This document shows, piece by piece, positions 1-8,819 of a stretch of 64,000 nucleotides of DNA. The stretch's first letter is position 1, and each line of letters begins with the position of its first letter. Both the position numbers and the translations under genes were made by a program. Source of the DNA: JAMXLG01 sp963765935 (lineage in GTDB: Bacteria; Vulcanimicrobiota; Vulcanimicrobiia; Vulcanimicrobiales; Vulcanimicrobiaceae); the NCBI GenBank assembly GCA_963765935.1, contig CAVXXX010000004.1:301957-365956 (forward strand), written 5' to 3'. Below the pieces are notes generated by a model. The model made no database searches, was not told the DNA's origin, and saw only the letters and a list, made by a program, of their open reading frames with translations.

Positions 1-218
1 GCATACGCTTCGCCGAGGCCGTCGGCAACCGCATACCCGAGGTCACCGTTATCGATTGCGACGCGCAAGCGCTCCGCAATGGGTTCGGCAAGCGGAAAAT
101 CACTCTCGGCGACAAAGACGGGCAACACGTCAGCCGGATAGTGCCGCCACTTCTCGCTCGTTCGGTTCTTCAACCGGTCGAGATCGATGGCCGCATCGAA
201 TGGGAGTTTGATCGTCAT
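1..218 (-). CDS. MalY/PatB-type PLP aminotransferase (cystathionine beta-lyase family), N-terminal part
   Basis: Only the first 72 or so codons lie in the window; the gene runs off the left edge. The reverse-strand translation begins MTIKLPFDAAIDLDRLKNR and continues with a KW-x2-Y segment, then DVLPVFVAESDFPLAEPI and a GDLGYA motif. This order is characteristic of the MalY/PatB subgroup of fold-type I PLP enzymes, which cleave cystathionine or cysteine conjugates in the cytoplasm. The PLP lysine is outside the window. The start codon at 216-218 overlaps the start of the divergent DUF2277 gene through the tetramer CATG. A TATAGA box lies about 20 nt upstream, inside the DUF2277 gene. The family call is good; the substrate cannot be told. 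Confidence 0.85.
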   Translation of the reverse strand, partial: MTIKLPFDAAIDLDRLKNRTSEKWRHYPADVLPVFVAESDFPLAEPIAERLRVAIDNGDLGYAVADGLGEAY

Positions 219-486
219 GTGTCGCAACATTCGCACGCTCTATAATTTCGAGCCTCCTGCTAGCGAGGATGAAATCCGCGCGGCGTCCATTCAATTCGTC
301 CGCAAGCTCTCGGGATTCGCGCGCCCATCGCAGGCCAACGAAGCGGCCTTCAATCGCGCGGTCGATGAGGTTTCCGCCGCCGCATCACGGCTGATGGCGT
401 CGCTCGTAACAACCGCCCCGCCGCGCGATCGCGCCGAATGGACGGCACGAGCAAAAGCGCGCGCGGAGAAGAGATTCGGTACGTAA
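217..486 (+). CDS. DUF2277 family small protein
   Basis: An 89-aa protein starting MCRNIRTLYNFEPPASEDEI, the hallmark N-terminus of DUF2277, a short protein family of unknown function found mainly in actinobacteria and related soil bacteria. The conserved Cys-Arg-Asn start decides the initiation codon at 217; an open frame extends 10 codons further upstream, but that part overlaps the divergent aminotransferase and does not look like the family. A GGGAG sequence 10 nt upstream can act as ribosome-binding site. No membrane segment or signal peptide. The start overlaps the start codon of the reverse-strand gene by 2 nt. Confidence 0.88.
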   Translation: MCRNIRTLYNFEPPASEDEIRAASIQFVRKLSGFARPSQANEAAFNRAVDEVSAAASRLMASLVTTAPPRDRAEWTARAKARAEKRFGT

Positions 487-546
487 CGAAGAGACCGGGC
501 GCCCGCCGCGCTCGTTGTCTCGAGCGTCATTCTTTACATGCGTAAG

Positions 547-573
547 GGATATGTTTTAACGGATATGTTTTAA
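547..573 (+). repeat. Tandem 13-bp repeat upstream of the 593 gene
   Basis: GGATATGTTTTAA occurs twice in direct orientation with one base between the copies. It sits 20-46 nt before the start codon of the 865-aa gene and is AT-rich against its surroundings, so it is a plausible promoter or operator element. This is seen directly; the role is inferred. Confidence 0.6.
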
Positions 574-592
574 TGAGCGCACGGGGTGCGCC

Positions 593-3190
593 ATGCCAAT
601 TGCAGAGAGTGCAAAGCGCGCGATTCCTAAAGCGACATATGTGCCGCTGAAGGTTTCGCAGCAACAACGTTCCACCTTTGATGGAAACGCCGTTGAAAAA
701 TACGGCCTCATGCGGTCGTTACAATTACAACGAGGCGAAGTCGACGAGGTTATTCGCTCGTCACAAGGCACGCCGGCCATTTCAAATCCGGCACATGTTT
801 CGTTGATTCGCCAGTTCGAAGGAACGACGATCGTCGCGCAATTGCCCATGCGATCGGATGTCGCGGCCATTCCGTCGAGCGAACTGCTTGCATTTGGCCA
901 AGCCGTGAGCGCGTATCGGGCGAAGGCTGCTGCCCAGCCAACGCCCGCTGGCGGCGCGACGGAAAGAACTGCCGCACTGACCCTGGCTTCACTTGCAAAG
1001 CGGCAGATTGCTGTAAACGCGAGCCTCATGGCGAGCAAAGCCTTCGAAACGAGCATCACCGCAACGCCGATCGGAATGCTCAACCTCGAGCAGTTGGAGA
1101 TGACGCCCGCCGGGCTCGAGCGCGGCGAACTCATTGCGACGATCTGTCTTGCGCCACAAGAAGAGACGTCGGTCGTCGAAAAAGAGTGGTCGGTGACGAG
1201 CCAAGAGTTTACCTCGATCGTTACCGATTCATTAGAAAATTACAGCGAGACCGGCGTTACCGAAGATACCGAACTCGCTCAATCGACGACATCGCAAGTT
1301 CAGCACAGCAACCAGTTCAATATCAACGCGACAGTGTCCGGCTCGTACGGCTTCGTCACCGCAACGGTTGCTACATCGTTCGGTAGCCAGAACGCGGCGT
1401 CCCAATCCGCAACGGAGAGCCGCAAGCACGCCGTCACCACCACACAGAAGGCCTCGTCGCGCGTCAAGCAGTCGCACAAAACGACCATTGCGACCTCAAC
1501 CGTCGCTGGTTCGGCCGAGACGACGACGCGGACGCTGAAGAACGCCAGTACAACCGATCCCATGCGCATCGACTACTTCAGCATCATGCGCAAATGGCGC
1601 GTGCGCTTGTACCGCTACGGTCTACGCATGACGTACGATATTGCGATTCCGGAACCAGGCGCTACATTGCGTGAAGCCTACGCCGAAATGGACAATCTCA
1701 ATTCCCAAATCGGACAAGTCTTCTCATTCGGCCTCAAACCGACGGACATCACTCCGGATAACTACTCCGCGCTCTCGGCGGATTGGCAAGCGTCCATTCA
1801 ACCACCGCCGGATGCGAGCCGCAGCGAACGTCTCGGCGGGGCGGTCTCGGGACTCGGAAAGCTGGGAGACGACGAAGGTTATCACTTCTTCCAGGTAAGT
1901 TTTCAAATTCCCGATGGTTACGAAGTAGTCGGTGCGATGTTGGATGCGATGATCGGCAACGTCAACAACGACCCTGTTTCGCGTGGTTTTCTCGTCTTCG
2001 GGTACGGCGCGCCCGATGGGCTCGGAACGAACGGAAAGGCATCGTTCGTCGAAGATATGCTCGCAAAGAACGGATTCATGAAAGGCGCGACCGGATCTCA
2101 GCAGATCATTTACTTTCTCCAAAACGTCGATGCGGCGGCGGTAACGTTCGTGATGAGTTACGCGCCCACGGCGGCCACGATGTCTCAGTGGCAAATGACC
2201 GCATGGCAGGCGCTGCACGATGCCGCGCGCGACGCATTTTACGCGCAACAGCAAGACTTGATCTCGCGGCGTGATTCGATTGCCGCGACCCTCAATGCCG
2301 ATACGCTCACGCTTCGGCGCGAGGAGAGCGACGAGATTATGAAGGGCGTGCTCCGCTGGCTGCTCGGCACCGGCTTCGAGTTCGTTCCGCCGGATGTCGT
2401 CGCCGTCTTCAAAGAAGCCGGAACGGATTTAACACACGGTGTCGGTTTCACGGGCAACTCGCTGGCCGGCTTAAGTCCGTCGGCTTGGACGACCATGTTC
2501 CAGTATCAGGAGATGATCAAGTTCATCAACGAAGCGATCGAGTGGGAGAATACGCTGTATTTTCTCTACCCGTATTTTTGGGACGTTCCCGAGTCGTGGG
2601 ACTTCGTACGTCAAATTCAGCATGCCGATTCGACCCGTCAAGCGTTTTTGCGCGCCGGCAGCGCGCGCGTCGTTCTCACCGTGCGAAAGGGGTACGAGCA
2701 GTCGTGGCTCTCGTTCGTGCAACTCGGCGATCTCGCGTCGACGATGCCGCCGGATCATCCATACATGACGATCGCGCAAGAGATCCAGGCGTACGATGAC
2801 GCGAACTACCCGGGGATTCCACCCGCGAATCCGGGCGCGCCGCCGGTCGAACCGGTTGACGCGGCGTCGGGCGTGTCGACTGCGACGCTTGCTGCGTCGG
2901 CTTCGCCGGTCGTCATTCCGGTCGATACGACGGCGGACTTCGTGCTCGGCGCGCAGGTCACGATCGATACGCTCGAGTCCGGCGTCCAGGAGCTCCAGAC
3001 CATCACGGCGATCGCACCGGACGTCAGCATTACGGTAAAATCGCTGACGAACAAGCACGACGGAAGCACGACGCCGTTCCCCGTGGTGCAAGCGGGAGAG
3101 AACGGCGTGATCATCGCGGAGTGGAACGAGTACACGCCGTCTTCCGGAACCGACATCGCCGTCACGAGTAATCTCGCCACGATTGCGTGA
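593..3190 (+). CDS. Large protein of unknown function (865 aa), operon partner of a phospholipase D-like protein
   Basis: I do not recognise the family. The protein has no signal peptide or clear membrane segment. Residues about 200-325 are very rich in Ser, Thr, Gln and Ala (low-complexity, beta-prone). They are followed by a basic segment with the motif IMRKWRVRLYRYGLR near residue 330. The middle half mixes beta-rich segments (about 420-530) with helical stretches. Around 640-690 there is an aromatic patch (YFLYPYFWD) followed by IRQIQH-like and RAGSARVVLTVRKGYE motifs. A Pro/Ala-rich linker near 750 leads to a C-terminal beta domain. The gene ends 3 nt before the GTG start of the phospholipase D-like gene, so the two are almost certainly cotranscribed. 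The architecture suggests a multi-domain exported or delivered protein, but this is inference. Confidence 0.8.
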   Translation: MPIAESAKRAIPKATYVPLKVSQQQRSTFDGNAVEKYGLMRSLQLQRGEVDEVIRSSQGTPAISNPAHVSLIRQFEGTTIVAQLPMRSDVAAIPSSELLAFGQAVSAYRAKAAAQPTPAGGATERTAALTLASLAKRQIAVNASLMASKAFETSITATPIGMLNLEQLEMTPAGLERGELIATICLAPQEETSVVEKEWSVTSQEFTSIVTDSLENYSETGVTEDTELAQSTTSQVQHSNQFNINATVSGSYGFVTATVATSFGSQNAASQSATESRKHAVTTTQKASSRVKQSHKTTIATSTVAGSAETTTRTLKNASTTDPMRIDYFSIMRKWRVRLYRYGLRMTYDIAIPEPGATLREAYAEMDNLNSQIGQVFSFGLKPTDITPDNYSALSADWQASIQPPPDASRSERLGGAVSGLGKLGDDEGYHFFQVSFQIPDGYEVVGAMLDAMIGNVNNDPVSRGFLVFGYGAPDGLGTNGKASFVEDMLAKNGFMKGATGSQQIIYFLQNVDAAAVTFVMSYAPTAATMSQWQMTAWQALHDAARDAFYAQQQDLISRRDSIAATLNADTLTLRREESDEIMKGVLRWLLGTGFEFVPPDVVAVFKEAGTDLTHGVGFTGNSLAGLSPSAWTTMFQYQEMIKFINEAIEWENTLYFLYPYFWDVPESWDFVRQIQHADSTRQAFLRAGSARVVLTVRKGYEQSWLSFVQLGDLASTMPPDHPYMTIAQEIQAYDDANYPGIPPANPGAPPVEPVDAASGVSTATLAASASPVVIPVDTTADFVLGAQVTIDTLESGVQELQTITAIAPDVSITVKSLTNKHDGSTTPFPVVQAGENGVIIAEWNEYTPSSGTDIAVTSNLATIA

Positions 3191-3193
3191 GCG

Positions 3194-4777
3194 GTGGGCA
3201 AATACGACCGGTGGTTCGATACGAGCTCCGGGATGCCGCGGATTACCGATAACAACGCGACGACGCTCTTTACGACGGGAGAAGCGGCATTTGCGGATAT
3301 CGGCGAACGCCTCGAGCTCGACGGAGAACCGAATGGAATCGCCTATCTCCTGGCTTGGTCAGTTGATAAGGACGTCGTCATGCAACCATCCTCGTCGGTT
3401 AAAACGGCGGCAGATTGTTTCACCGCCTTCAACAAAGCAGGCGGTTCGGTCTACGCGATGGTCTGGAACAATACGTTTTCGCCATTTTTCATCTCGACGA
3501 CGGCGGACGGCATTTCGCTCGTCAACGGACTGTCGAAGAGTAAAGCGATACTGGACAAACGAACGCCGCTTGCCGGCACGCATCATCAAAAGATTCAAGG
3601 CATTTCTACACTGAAAAACGGCGCGGCCTGCATCGCGTGGTGCGGTGGTATGGACTTGTTTAAGGATCGAATCGGACCGGACGCTCTCCACGACGTCCAC
3701 TGCAGAGTCGTCGGCGAGGCGGCGGTCGATCTGATCAACGTGTTTCTGGAACGTTGGAACGATCATCCGGACCACGGAACGAATCTCGCGCCGCAGCTCG
3801 GGTCACCCGGTGGGCTCGACGGGCACGATCAAGTACAAGTCTGTCGAACGTATCCGATGTTTGCGTATTCGACGATATATTCGCTCTTGCTCAGTCGTTA
3901 TGGCAGCTACTTATATTCATTCGCCGGCACGCAAACCAAACAGCCGGGCGACATGCGCGTGAATGGTCAGGTAAAGTTCTACGGCTTCTACGATGCTTCA
4001 AAGGGCGTGCAGCAGACGTGGCGGGCAGTTCGAAAGGCAATTCGCCAGGCAGCGAACTTCATTTATCTCGAAGATCAGTATCTCACGAACAAATGGATCG
4101 GCGACGAGCTAGCGAGGCAGCTTACGGCGAACAAAAACCTCAAACTCGTGATTCTTGCACTCCATCCCGACAAGAACACGGACATCGAACAGATGTGGCC
4201 GCGACGCAGGGAAGTGCTTGCGAGCCTTCAGGCGTTGGATCCGCAACACAAACGTTGGCAAGTCTTCTACCGGCGACTCGACAAACCATCATCATACGTC
4301 CACTCCAAAACATGGATTTTTGATGACGAACTCATCGTCACGGGATCGGCGAACGCCGACCGCCGTGGCTACACGTACAATTCTGAAGCGGATATCGTGA
4401 TTGCGGGCGATCTCACGAGAACGCGCGCCTCGGCGTTCGGCGCGACGACCGTTGCGCAAGACCTGCGTTGCCGGCTATTCGCAAAGCATTTGGGCGGCCA
4501 ACCGAAAGACTATCTCGACTGGAAGTCGGCGATTGCGCGGTGGTGGGGGCCGCTGCAAAGCACGAACGTTGCCGTGTTCAATCCGTCGCAGAAACCCGGA
4601 CCTCCCGACCAATACGCGGCCAAGCTCCAAGCCGCGGCATCCGGTCCGCCTTCACCGCAGCAGTCGCAGGCCTCCGGCGCAATTCTCGCGCTGCAGGCGT
4701 ACAATCATTTTGCGTCGCTCGAGGATTGCTTCTGGAACGATTTCGAAGATCCCGACGACAGCGTTCCCGTTCCTTAA
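3194..4777 (+). CDS. Phospholipase D-like protein with one intact HKD motif
   Basis: A 527-aa protein starting at GTG 3194, three bases after the preceding stop. It has the two-lobed layout of the PLD superfamily, whose members hydrolyse or transfer phosphodiesters through a covalent phospho-His. The first motif (residues about 129-136, THHQKIQGIS) keeps His and Lys but has Ser where the Asp is expected, and is followed by WCGGMDLFKDR, as in eukaryote-like PLDs. The second motif (residues about 369-385, VHSKTWIFDDELIVTGSAN) is complete (HxK-x4-D and GSxN). No signal peptide is visible. The C-terminal 60 residues are Pro/Gln/Ala-rich and poorly conserved-looking. Its partner is the unknown 865-aa protein upstream; a secreted or delivered effector role is possible but unproven. 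Confidence 0.85.
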   Translation: MGKYDRWFDTSSGMPRITDNNATTLFTTGEAAFADIGERLELDGEPNGIAYLLAWSVDKDVVMQPSSSVKTAADCFTAFNKAGGSVYAMVWNNTFSPFFISTTADGISLVNGLSKSKAILDKRTPLAGTHHQKIQGISTLKNGAACIAWCGGMDLFKDRIGPDALHDVHCRVVGEAAVDLINVFLERWNDHPDHGTNLAPQLGSPGGLDGHDQVQVCRTYPMFAYSTIYSLLLSRYGSYLYSFAGTQTKQPGDMRVNGQVKFYGFYDASKGVQQTWRAVRKAIRQAANFIYLEDQYLTNKWIGDELARQLTANKNLKLVILALHPDKNTDIEQMWPRRREVLASLQALDPQHKRWQVFYRRLDKPSSYVHSKTWIFDDELIVTGSANADRRGYTYNSEADIVIAGDLTRTRASAFGATTVAQDLRCRLFAKHLGGQPKDYLDWKSAIARWWGPLQSTNVAVFNPSQKPGPPDQYAAKLQAAASGPPSPQQSQASGAILALQAYNHFASLEDCFWNDFEDPDDSVPVP

Positions 4778-4784
4778 ATCCGGG

Positions 4785-4790
4785 TACAAG
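4785..4790 (+). promoter_or_regulatory. Putative -10 element TACAAG for the antiporter gene
   Basis: TACAAG lies exactly 6 nt before the GTG start at 4797. The 14-bp context AATCCGGGTACAAG (4777-4790) is repeated at 54017-54030 before another start codon. AAGGGG next to the start could also serve as a ribosome-binding site. Confidence 0.45.
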
Positions 4791-4796
4791 GGGCTC

Positions 4797-6968
4797 GTGC
4801 CGAAGCAGCTTAGCGAGCACGACGTCCTCATCTTACTCGTGGCACTTCCGCTCTTCGTTGTGATCGCGCGCTTGTGCGGTGAGGCCGCTGTTCGTTTGCG
4901 TCAACCGCAAGTGCTCGGTGAAGTGCTTGCGGGCGTTATCCTCGGGCCATCGCTTTTGGGATTGTTCTCAAAAGACGCGCTCCACACGATGCAGCACGGC
5001 GCGCAGCTCGTCGAGCCATTCTCATGGGTGGGAATCATTTTGCTCCTCGCGCTCACAGGCATGGAGATGGAATTCGGAACGCTGCGGCGTGAAGCGCGAG
5101 CGGCGCTCTTCGCAACGGTCGGCGGCGTAATCGTTCCGTTTTGCGGCGGCCTGGCGCTTGCGCTTGCGCTTCCCGCATCATTGATCGGAAGTAGCGGGTC
5201 GCGCGTCGCCTTTGCGCTTTTTCTCGCGCTTGCGATGTCGATCTCTGCTGTGAGCGTCATCGCGAAAGTGTTGACCGACCTCGGGCAGATGCGACGCAAC
5301 GCTTCGAAAATTATTCTCGCGGGCGGTGTCTTCGATGAAACGCTCGGCTGGATATTGCTCGCACTTATTTCCGGTATTGCAAGCGCGTCCGTTCGTCCCG
5401 GCGGTGTGACGGGGAGTGCGCAGACAGCGCCGATTTTGCTGGTCGTTCTGAAGACGGCGGTCTTTCTCGGGTGCGCCTTCTTGTTTGGACGGCGGCTCAT
5501 CTCAGCGATTCTGCGCGCGGTGAGGACGTATGCGCTGGTCGACGTACCGGTGTTCTCGGTAACGATCGTACTCGCGCTCGCGTTTTCGGCGATTACACAG
5601 ACTCTCGGGTTACACCAGATTCTCGGTGCGTTCGTCTTCGGGATCATCGCTGCAAGCGTGCCGCGCATCGACCGCGCAACCATCGAGCACATCCGGGTCG
5701 TGACGCGCGGATTTCTGGTCCCGGTATTCTTCGTGCTCGCCGGCATGCGGGTCGATTTCACGCAGCTCGGCCGGCGCGAAATCGTTCCGATTGCCGGCGG
5801 GTTCATCGCGATCGCGATGGCCGGAAAGTTGGTCGGATGCACGATCGGTGGTTGGGTGGGCCGCATGCATTGGCGCGAGGCGCTGCTCGTAGGCGTCGGG
5901 ATGAACGTGCGCGGGTCGATGGAAATCGTGGTCGCGGTTTTAGGTTTGAGCCTCGGCATTCTCTCACCGACGATGTTCTCCGTCGTCGTGCTGCTCTCGG
6001 TCGTAACGATTCTCGTCGTACCGAGCATCATGCGTGTCGCATTTCGATTGGCACCCCCGAGCAAAGAAGAGCAGGCGCGAATCGAGCGTGAGGAGCAAGA
6101 CGAAAACGCGTACACTCCGCAGCTCAAACGGATTCTCGTTCCCCTTCTTCCCCGAGCCCAGTCAGAAGCCGGTGCCGAGTTCGCGCGTGCGCTCACGCGA
6201 TCGAAGGCCCACGTGGATCAGCCGCTCGAGGTCGTCGTGCTACGCGTCGACAAGGCAGCAACGGATGGAGCGCCGCTCGCCGAACAGAAACTCGTCGACG
6301 AATCGGAACGCGCGCATGGGACCGAAACAATTAACGTCGAGGAACACGAAGCGCAGCGGGAACGTCCGGACGATGCAATCCTCCATGCTGCCGAACGCGG
6401 TGGATTTCAATTGATCGTGATGGGATCGGCTCCGCCGCGCAACAACGGCTCGCTATTCAACGCGACAACCGACGCCGTGATCCGCCGCGCACCGTGTGAC
6501 GTGCTCGTGCTCTCGTCTTCCGTGTCCTTCCAGATTGACAAAGTACGGCGGATCGTCGTGCCGTTTACCGGACGAGAGGCGGCGCGCGCCGCGGGCGATC
6601 TCGCACTCGCACTTGCATCTGGACTTGGCGCGAGCGTCTACGCGGTCAGCGTTGTGCCGCAGACCCCCGTCGATAGTCCTGCAGTCTACGAACAAATGCA
6701 ACGACGCGAACGCACCGCGATGGAGTCGCTTCACGAATTGGAAGAACGCGCGCGCATCCTCGGCGTTCCGTTTGAAAGTCGAATCGAACGCGCCCCGTTG
6801 CCGGCCCGTACGATCGTCGACGCACTACAAAAGCCCGACGTCGGCTTGTGCGTCCTCGGCGCGAGCGAACAATCTGCGCGCGGAACGCCGTTTCTCGGCG
6901 ACACGGCCGATCTCGTGCTCCGGTACGCTCCGACACCTGTTGCGTTGCTCGTGCCAAAACGGAGCTAA
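4797..6968 (+). CDS. CPA2-type Na+/H+ (or K+/H+) antiporter with two C-terminal universal-stress-protein domains
   Basis: A 723-aa integral membrane protein. GTG 4797 is chosen because the open frame upstream only shadows the phospholipase gene, while the family begins LSEHDVLILLVALPLFVVIARLCG. Residues about 10-395 hold 12 or so hydrophobic segments with family motifs such as RLRQPQVLGEVLAGVILGPS and LALTGMEME. This is a KefB/NapA-like exchanger moving Na+ or K+ against protons. After a charged linker (EEQARIEREEQDEN) two cytosolic USP/UspA-type domains follow (about 435-575 and 580-720), each with a VLxLS/VLG ending and a GSxx-like ATP-loop remnant. The USP tandem suggests nucleotide- or stress-sensing control of transport. 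The antiporter is 19 nt downstream of the PLD gene and may be read through from it. Confidence 0.9.
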   Translation: MPKQLSEHDVLILLVALPLFVVIARLCGEAAVRLRQPQVLGEVLAGVILGPSLLGLFSKDALHTMQHGAQLVEPFSWVGIILLLALTGMEMEFGTLRREARAALFATVGGVIVPFCGGLALALALPASLIGSSGSRVAFALFLALAMSISAVSVIAKVLTDLGQMRRNASKIILAGGVFDETLGWILLALISGIASASVRPGGVTGSAQTAPILLVVLKTAVFLGCAFLFGRRLISAILRAVRTYALVDVPVFSVTIVLALAFSAITQTLGLHQILGAFVFGIIAASVPRIDRATIEHIRVVTRGFLVPVFFVLAGMRVDFTQLGRREIVPIAGGFIAIAMAGKLVGCTIGGWVGRMHWREALLVGVGMNVRGSMEIVVAVLGLSLGILSPTMFSVVVLLSVVTILVVPSIMRVAFRLAPPSKEEQARIEREEQDENAYTPQLKRILVPLLPRAQSEAGAEFARALTRSKAHVDQPLEVVVLRVDKAATDGAPLAEQKLVDESERAHGTETINVEEHEAQRERPDDAILHAAERGGFQLIVMGSAPPRNNGSLFNATTDAVIRRAPCDVLVLSSSVSFQIDKVRRIVVPFTGREAARAAGDLALALASGLGASVYAVSVVPQTPVDSPAVYEQMQRRERTAMESLHELEERARILGVPFESRIERAPLPARTIVDALQKPDVGLCVLGASEQSARGTPFLGDTADLVLRYAPTPVALLVPKRS

Positions 6969-7025
6969 AACGCTAGCCATTTGTCCATCGCGTCCGGGCC
7001 GCCGTTAACGGTAAAGTATGACTTG

Positions 7026-7517
7026 ATGAGCGCTGCTATTCGAGACGCGACGGCGGCCGATGCCGCGGAGATTGCCGAAATCTATCGCCCGGTCGTCGAG
7101 GATACAATGATCTCGTTCGAGGAGATTGCACCGGATACTGCCGAGATGGCGCGGCGGATGACCTCCATCACCGCATCCTATCCGTGGCTCGTCGCGTGCG
7201 AGGGCGATCGTGTTCTCGGCTATGCATACGCCGGACGCCATCGCGAGCGCGCGGGATACCGGTACTCAGTGGATGTGAGCGTGTACGTTGCGCAACGCGC
7301 GCGCGCGCGTGGTATCGGGACGGCGCTCTACGTTCGATTATTCGAAATCCTTAAGGATCTCGGATTTCATCGCGCGTTCGCCGGTATCACATTGCCCAAT
7401 GACGCAAGCGTCGCCTTGCACCGCCGCGTTGGATTTCGCGACGTCGGCGTCTATCATGAAGTCGGCTATAAATTCGGCCGGTGGCTTGACGTCATGTGGT
7501 GGGAGCGCGCGATTTAG
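7026..7517 (+). CDS. GNAT N-acetyltransferase, phosphinothricin acetyltransferase-like
   Basis: A 163-aa protein starting MSAAIRDATAADAAEIAEIY. It shows the PAT/YncA subfamily pattern: IYRPVVEDTMISFEE near the N-terminus, the acetyl-CoA pyrophosphate loop as ARARGIGTALY (about 95-105), and ITLPNDASVALHRRVGFRDVGVYHEVGYKFGRWLDVMWWE at the C-terminus. Enzymes of this group acetylate free amino groups of small molecules such as phosphinothricin, methionine sulfone or toxic amino acid analogues. ATG 7026 is preferred over the upstream in-frame codon at 6981 because the family starts at this Met. A TAAAGT box lies 8 nt upstream. The gene overlaps the convergent hemL-like gene by 4 nt at its 3' end. 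Confidence 0.9.
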   Translation: MSAAIRDATAADAAEIAEIYRPVVEDTMISFEEIAPDTAEMARRMTSITASYPWLVACEGDRVLGYAYAGRHRERAGYRYSVDVSVYVAQRARARGIGTALYVRLFEILKDLGFHRAFAGITLPNDASVALHRRVGFRDVGVYHEVGYKFGRWLDVMWWERAI

Positions 7518-8782
7518 AGCGATTCCGCGATCGCGACGAGCGTTTCGTCGATGTCGGCGTCGCTGTGTGCGACCGACACGAACATCACTTCGTTTTGAGA
7601 GGGCGGTAGGAGGATGCCGCGTTCCAGCATCGCCTTGTAGTACGCGCCATACTTCGCTTTATCGGCAGCGAGGGCGTCGTCGTAGTTGCGATTGGGCGGT
7701 CCCGGACGGAACTTGAAGTCGACGATCGATTCGCTTTGCACGACGGTATTGTTGAGCCCACGGTCGCGGAAGATCGCGCGGATGCCGCCGGCGAGACGGC
7801 TCGCAAGCGCATTCATGCGCTCGTAGTACTCAGGATGTTCTTCGAGTAGATCGATGACGCGATGCGCCATTGCGACGGAGAATGGATTGCCGCCGTGCGT
7901 TCCGCCGGTGAACGTCTGCCCTTGGGGCGCGAGAACGCGCATGATCTCTTCACGTCCGCCAAATGCGGCGATCGGGGCGCCTCCACCCATGATCTTTCCA
8001 ATCGTCGTCATGTCCGGTGCGATTCGCACGCGCTCTTGCGCTCCACCAAGGCCGAAACGCAGCCATGTAATGACTTCGTCGAAAATCAAGACCGCGCCGT
8101 GGCGCTGCGTGCGTTCGCGCAAGCCCTCGAGAAAACCGGGAACCGGCGGTACATACCCCATGTTTCCGACGATCGGTTCGACGATAATGGCCGCGAGGTC
8201 GTCTTCGCGTCTCTCAAGCAATGCATCGACGCTTTCGAGATCGTTATAACGCGCAACAATGACGTCGCGCATGATCCCGTCAGGAATTCCGCTCTTGCTC
8301 GTGTCCGAGGTGTGGGCAGATGCGCCCGCATTAAATAGTGCGAGGTCGGTATGTCCGTGATAGTTGCCGGCAAACTTGAGAATCAGACTGCGCTGCGTGT
8401 ACGACCGCGCCACGCGGATTGCGCTCATCACCGCTTCGGTTCCGGTCGAAACGAAACGCATCCGTTCCATCGAGGGCAGATACGAGCGAATGCGCTCGGC
8501 CAGGCGGATCTCTTCCGGATGCGTGGTACCCCAGACAAACCCGTAACGAGCGATGTCGTCGAGACCGGTGACCAGCGCCGGGTGCGAATGCCCGAAGAGC
8601 AGCGGCCCGTACGCCATGATGTAGTCGATGTAGCGGCGGCCGTCCTCATCAAACGCATACGCGCCTTCGGCGCGCGTTTGCACGAACATGGGTGCGCTTA
8701 CACCCCAACCGCTGCGTACGGGAGAATCGCATCCTCCCGCAAGCACGGCTTGAGCGCGTTCGATCGTAGTCCGGGTATTCAT
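7514..8782 (-). CDS. hemL: Glutamate-1-semialdehyde 2,1-aminomutase-like PLP enzyme
   Basis: A 422-aa class-III aminotransferase-fold protein. It would convert glutamate-1-semialdehyde to 5-aminolevulinate, the C5 entry to tetrapyrroles. Visible signatures are the N-terminal GGCDSPVRSGWGV (HemL has PGGVNSPVRA), STGTEAVMSAIRVAR, NYHGHTD, the cofactor-binding LIFDEVITWLRFG, and the PLP lysine in TTIGKIMGGGAPIAAFGG (about residue 264). TFTGGTHGGNPFSVAMA follows. WLRFG replaces the usual GFR of HemL, and no other haem genes are nearby, so a HemL paralogue acting on another beta- or gamma-amino acid is possible. ATG 8782 is chosen over an adjacent in-frame GTG. The end overlaps the GNAT gene tail-to-tail by 4 nt. 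Confidence 0.8.
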   Translation of the reverse strand: MNTRTTIERAQAVLAGGCDSPVRSGWGVSAPMFVQTRAEGAYAFDEDGRRYIDYIMAYGPLLFGHSHPALVTGLDDIARYGFVWGTTHPEEIRLAERIRSYLPSMERMRFVSTGTEAVMSAIRVARSYTQRSLILKFAGNYHGHTDLALFNAGASAHTSDTSKSGIPDGIMRDVIVARYNDLESVDALLERREDDLAAIIVEPIVGNMGYVPPVPGFLEGLRERTQRHGAVLIFDEVITWLRFGLGGAQERVRIAPDMTTIGKIMGGGAPIAAFGGREEIMRVLAPQGQTFTGGTHGGNPFSVAMAHRVIDLLEEHPEYYERMNALASRLAGGIRAIFRDRGLNNTVVQSESIVDFKFRPGPPNRNYDDALAADKAKYGAYYKAMLERGILLPPSQNEVMFVSVAHSDADIDETLVAIAESL

Positions 8783-8819
8783 CACCCCGATGCTTCGACG
8801 CTTATGCGGGCACCCCGGC

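Noticed and set aside
4901..6196. 431-codon reverse-strand open frame
   Set aside because: It is antisense to the antiporter, with biased Thr/Arg/Ser composition and no family motif.
7514..8782. Haem-pathway operon around hemL
   Set aside because: No other tetrapyrrole gene is adjacent, so the hemL symbol rests on family motifs alone and the substrate may differ.
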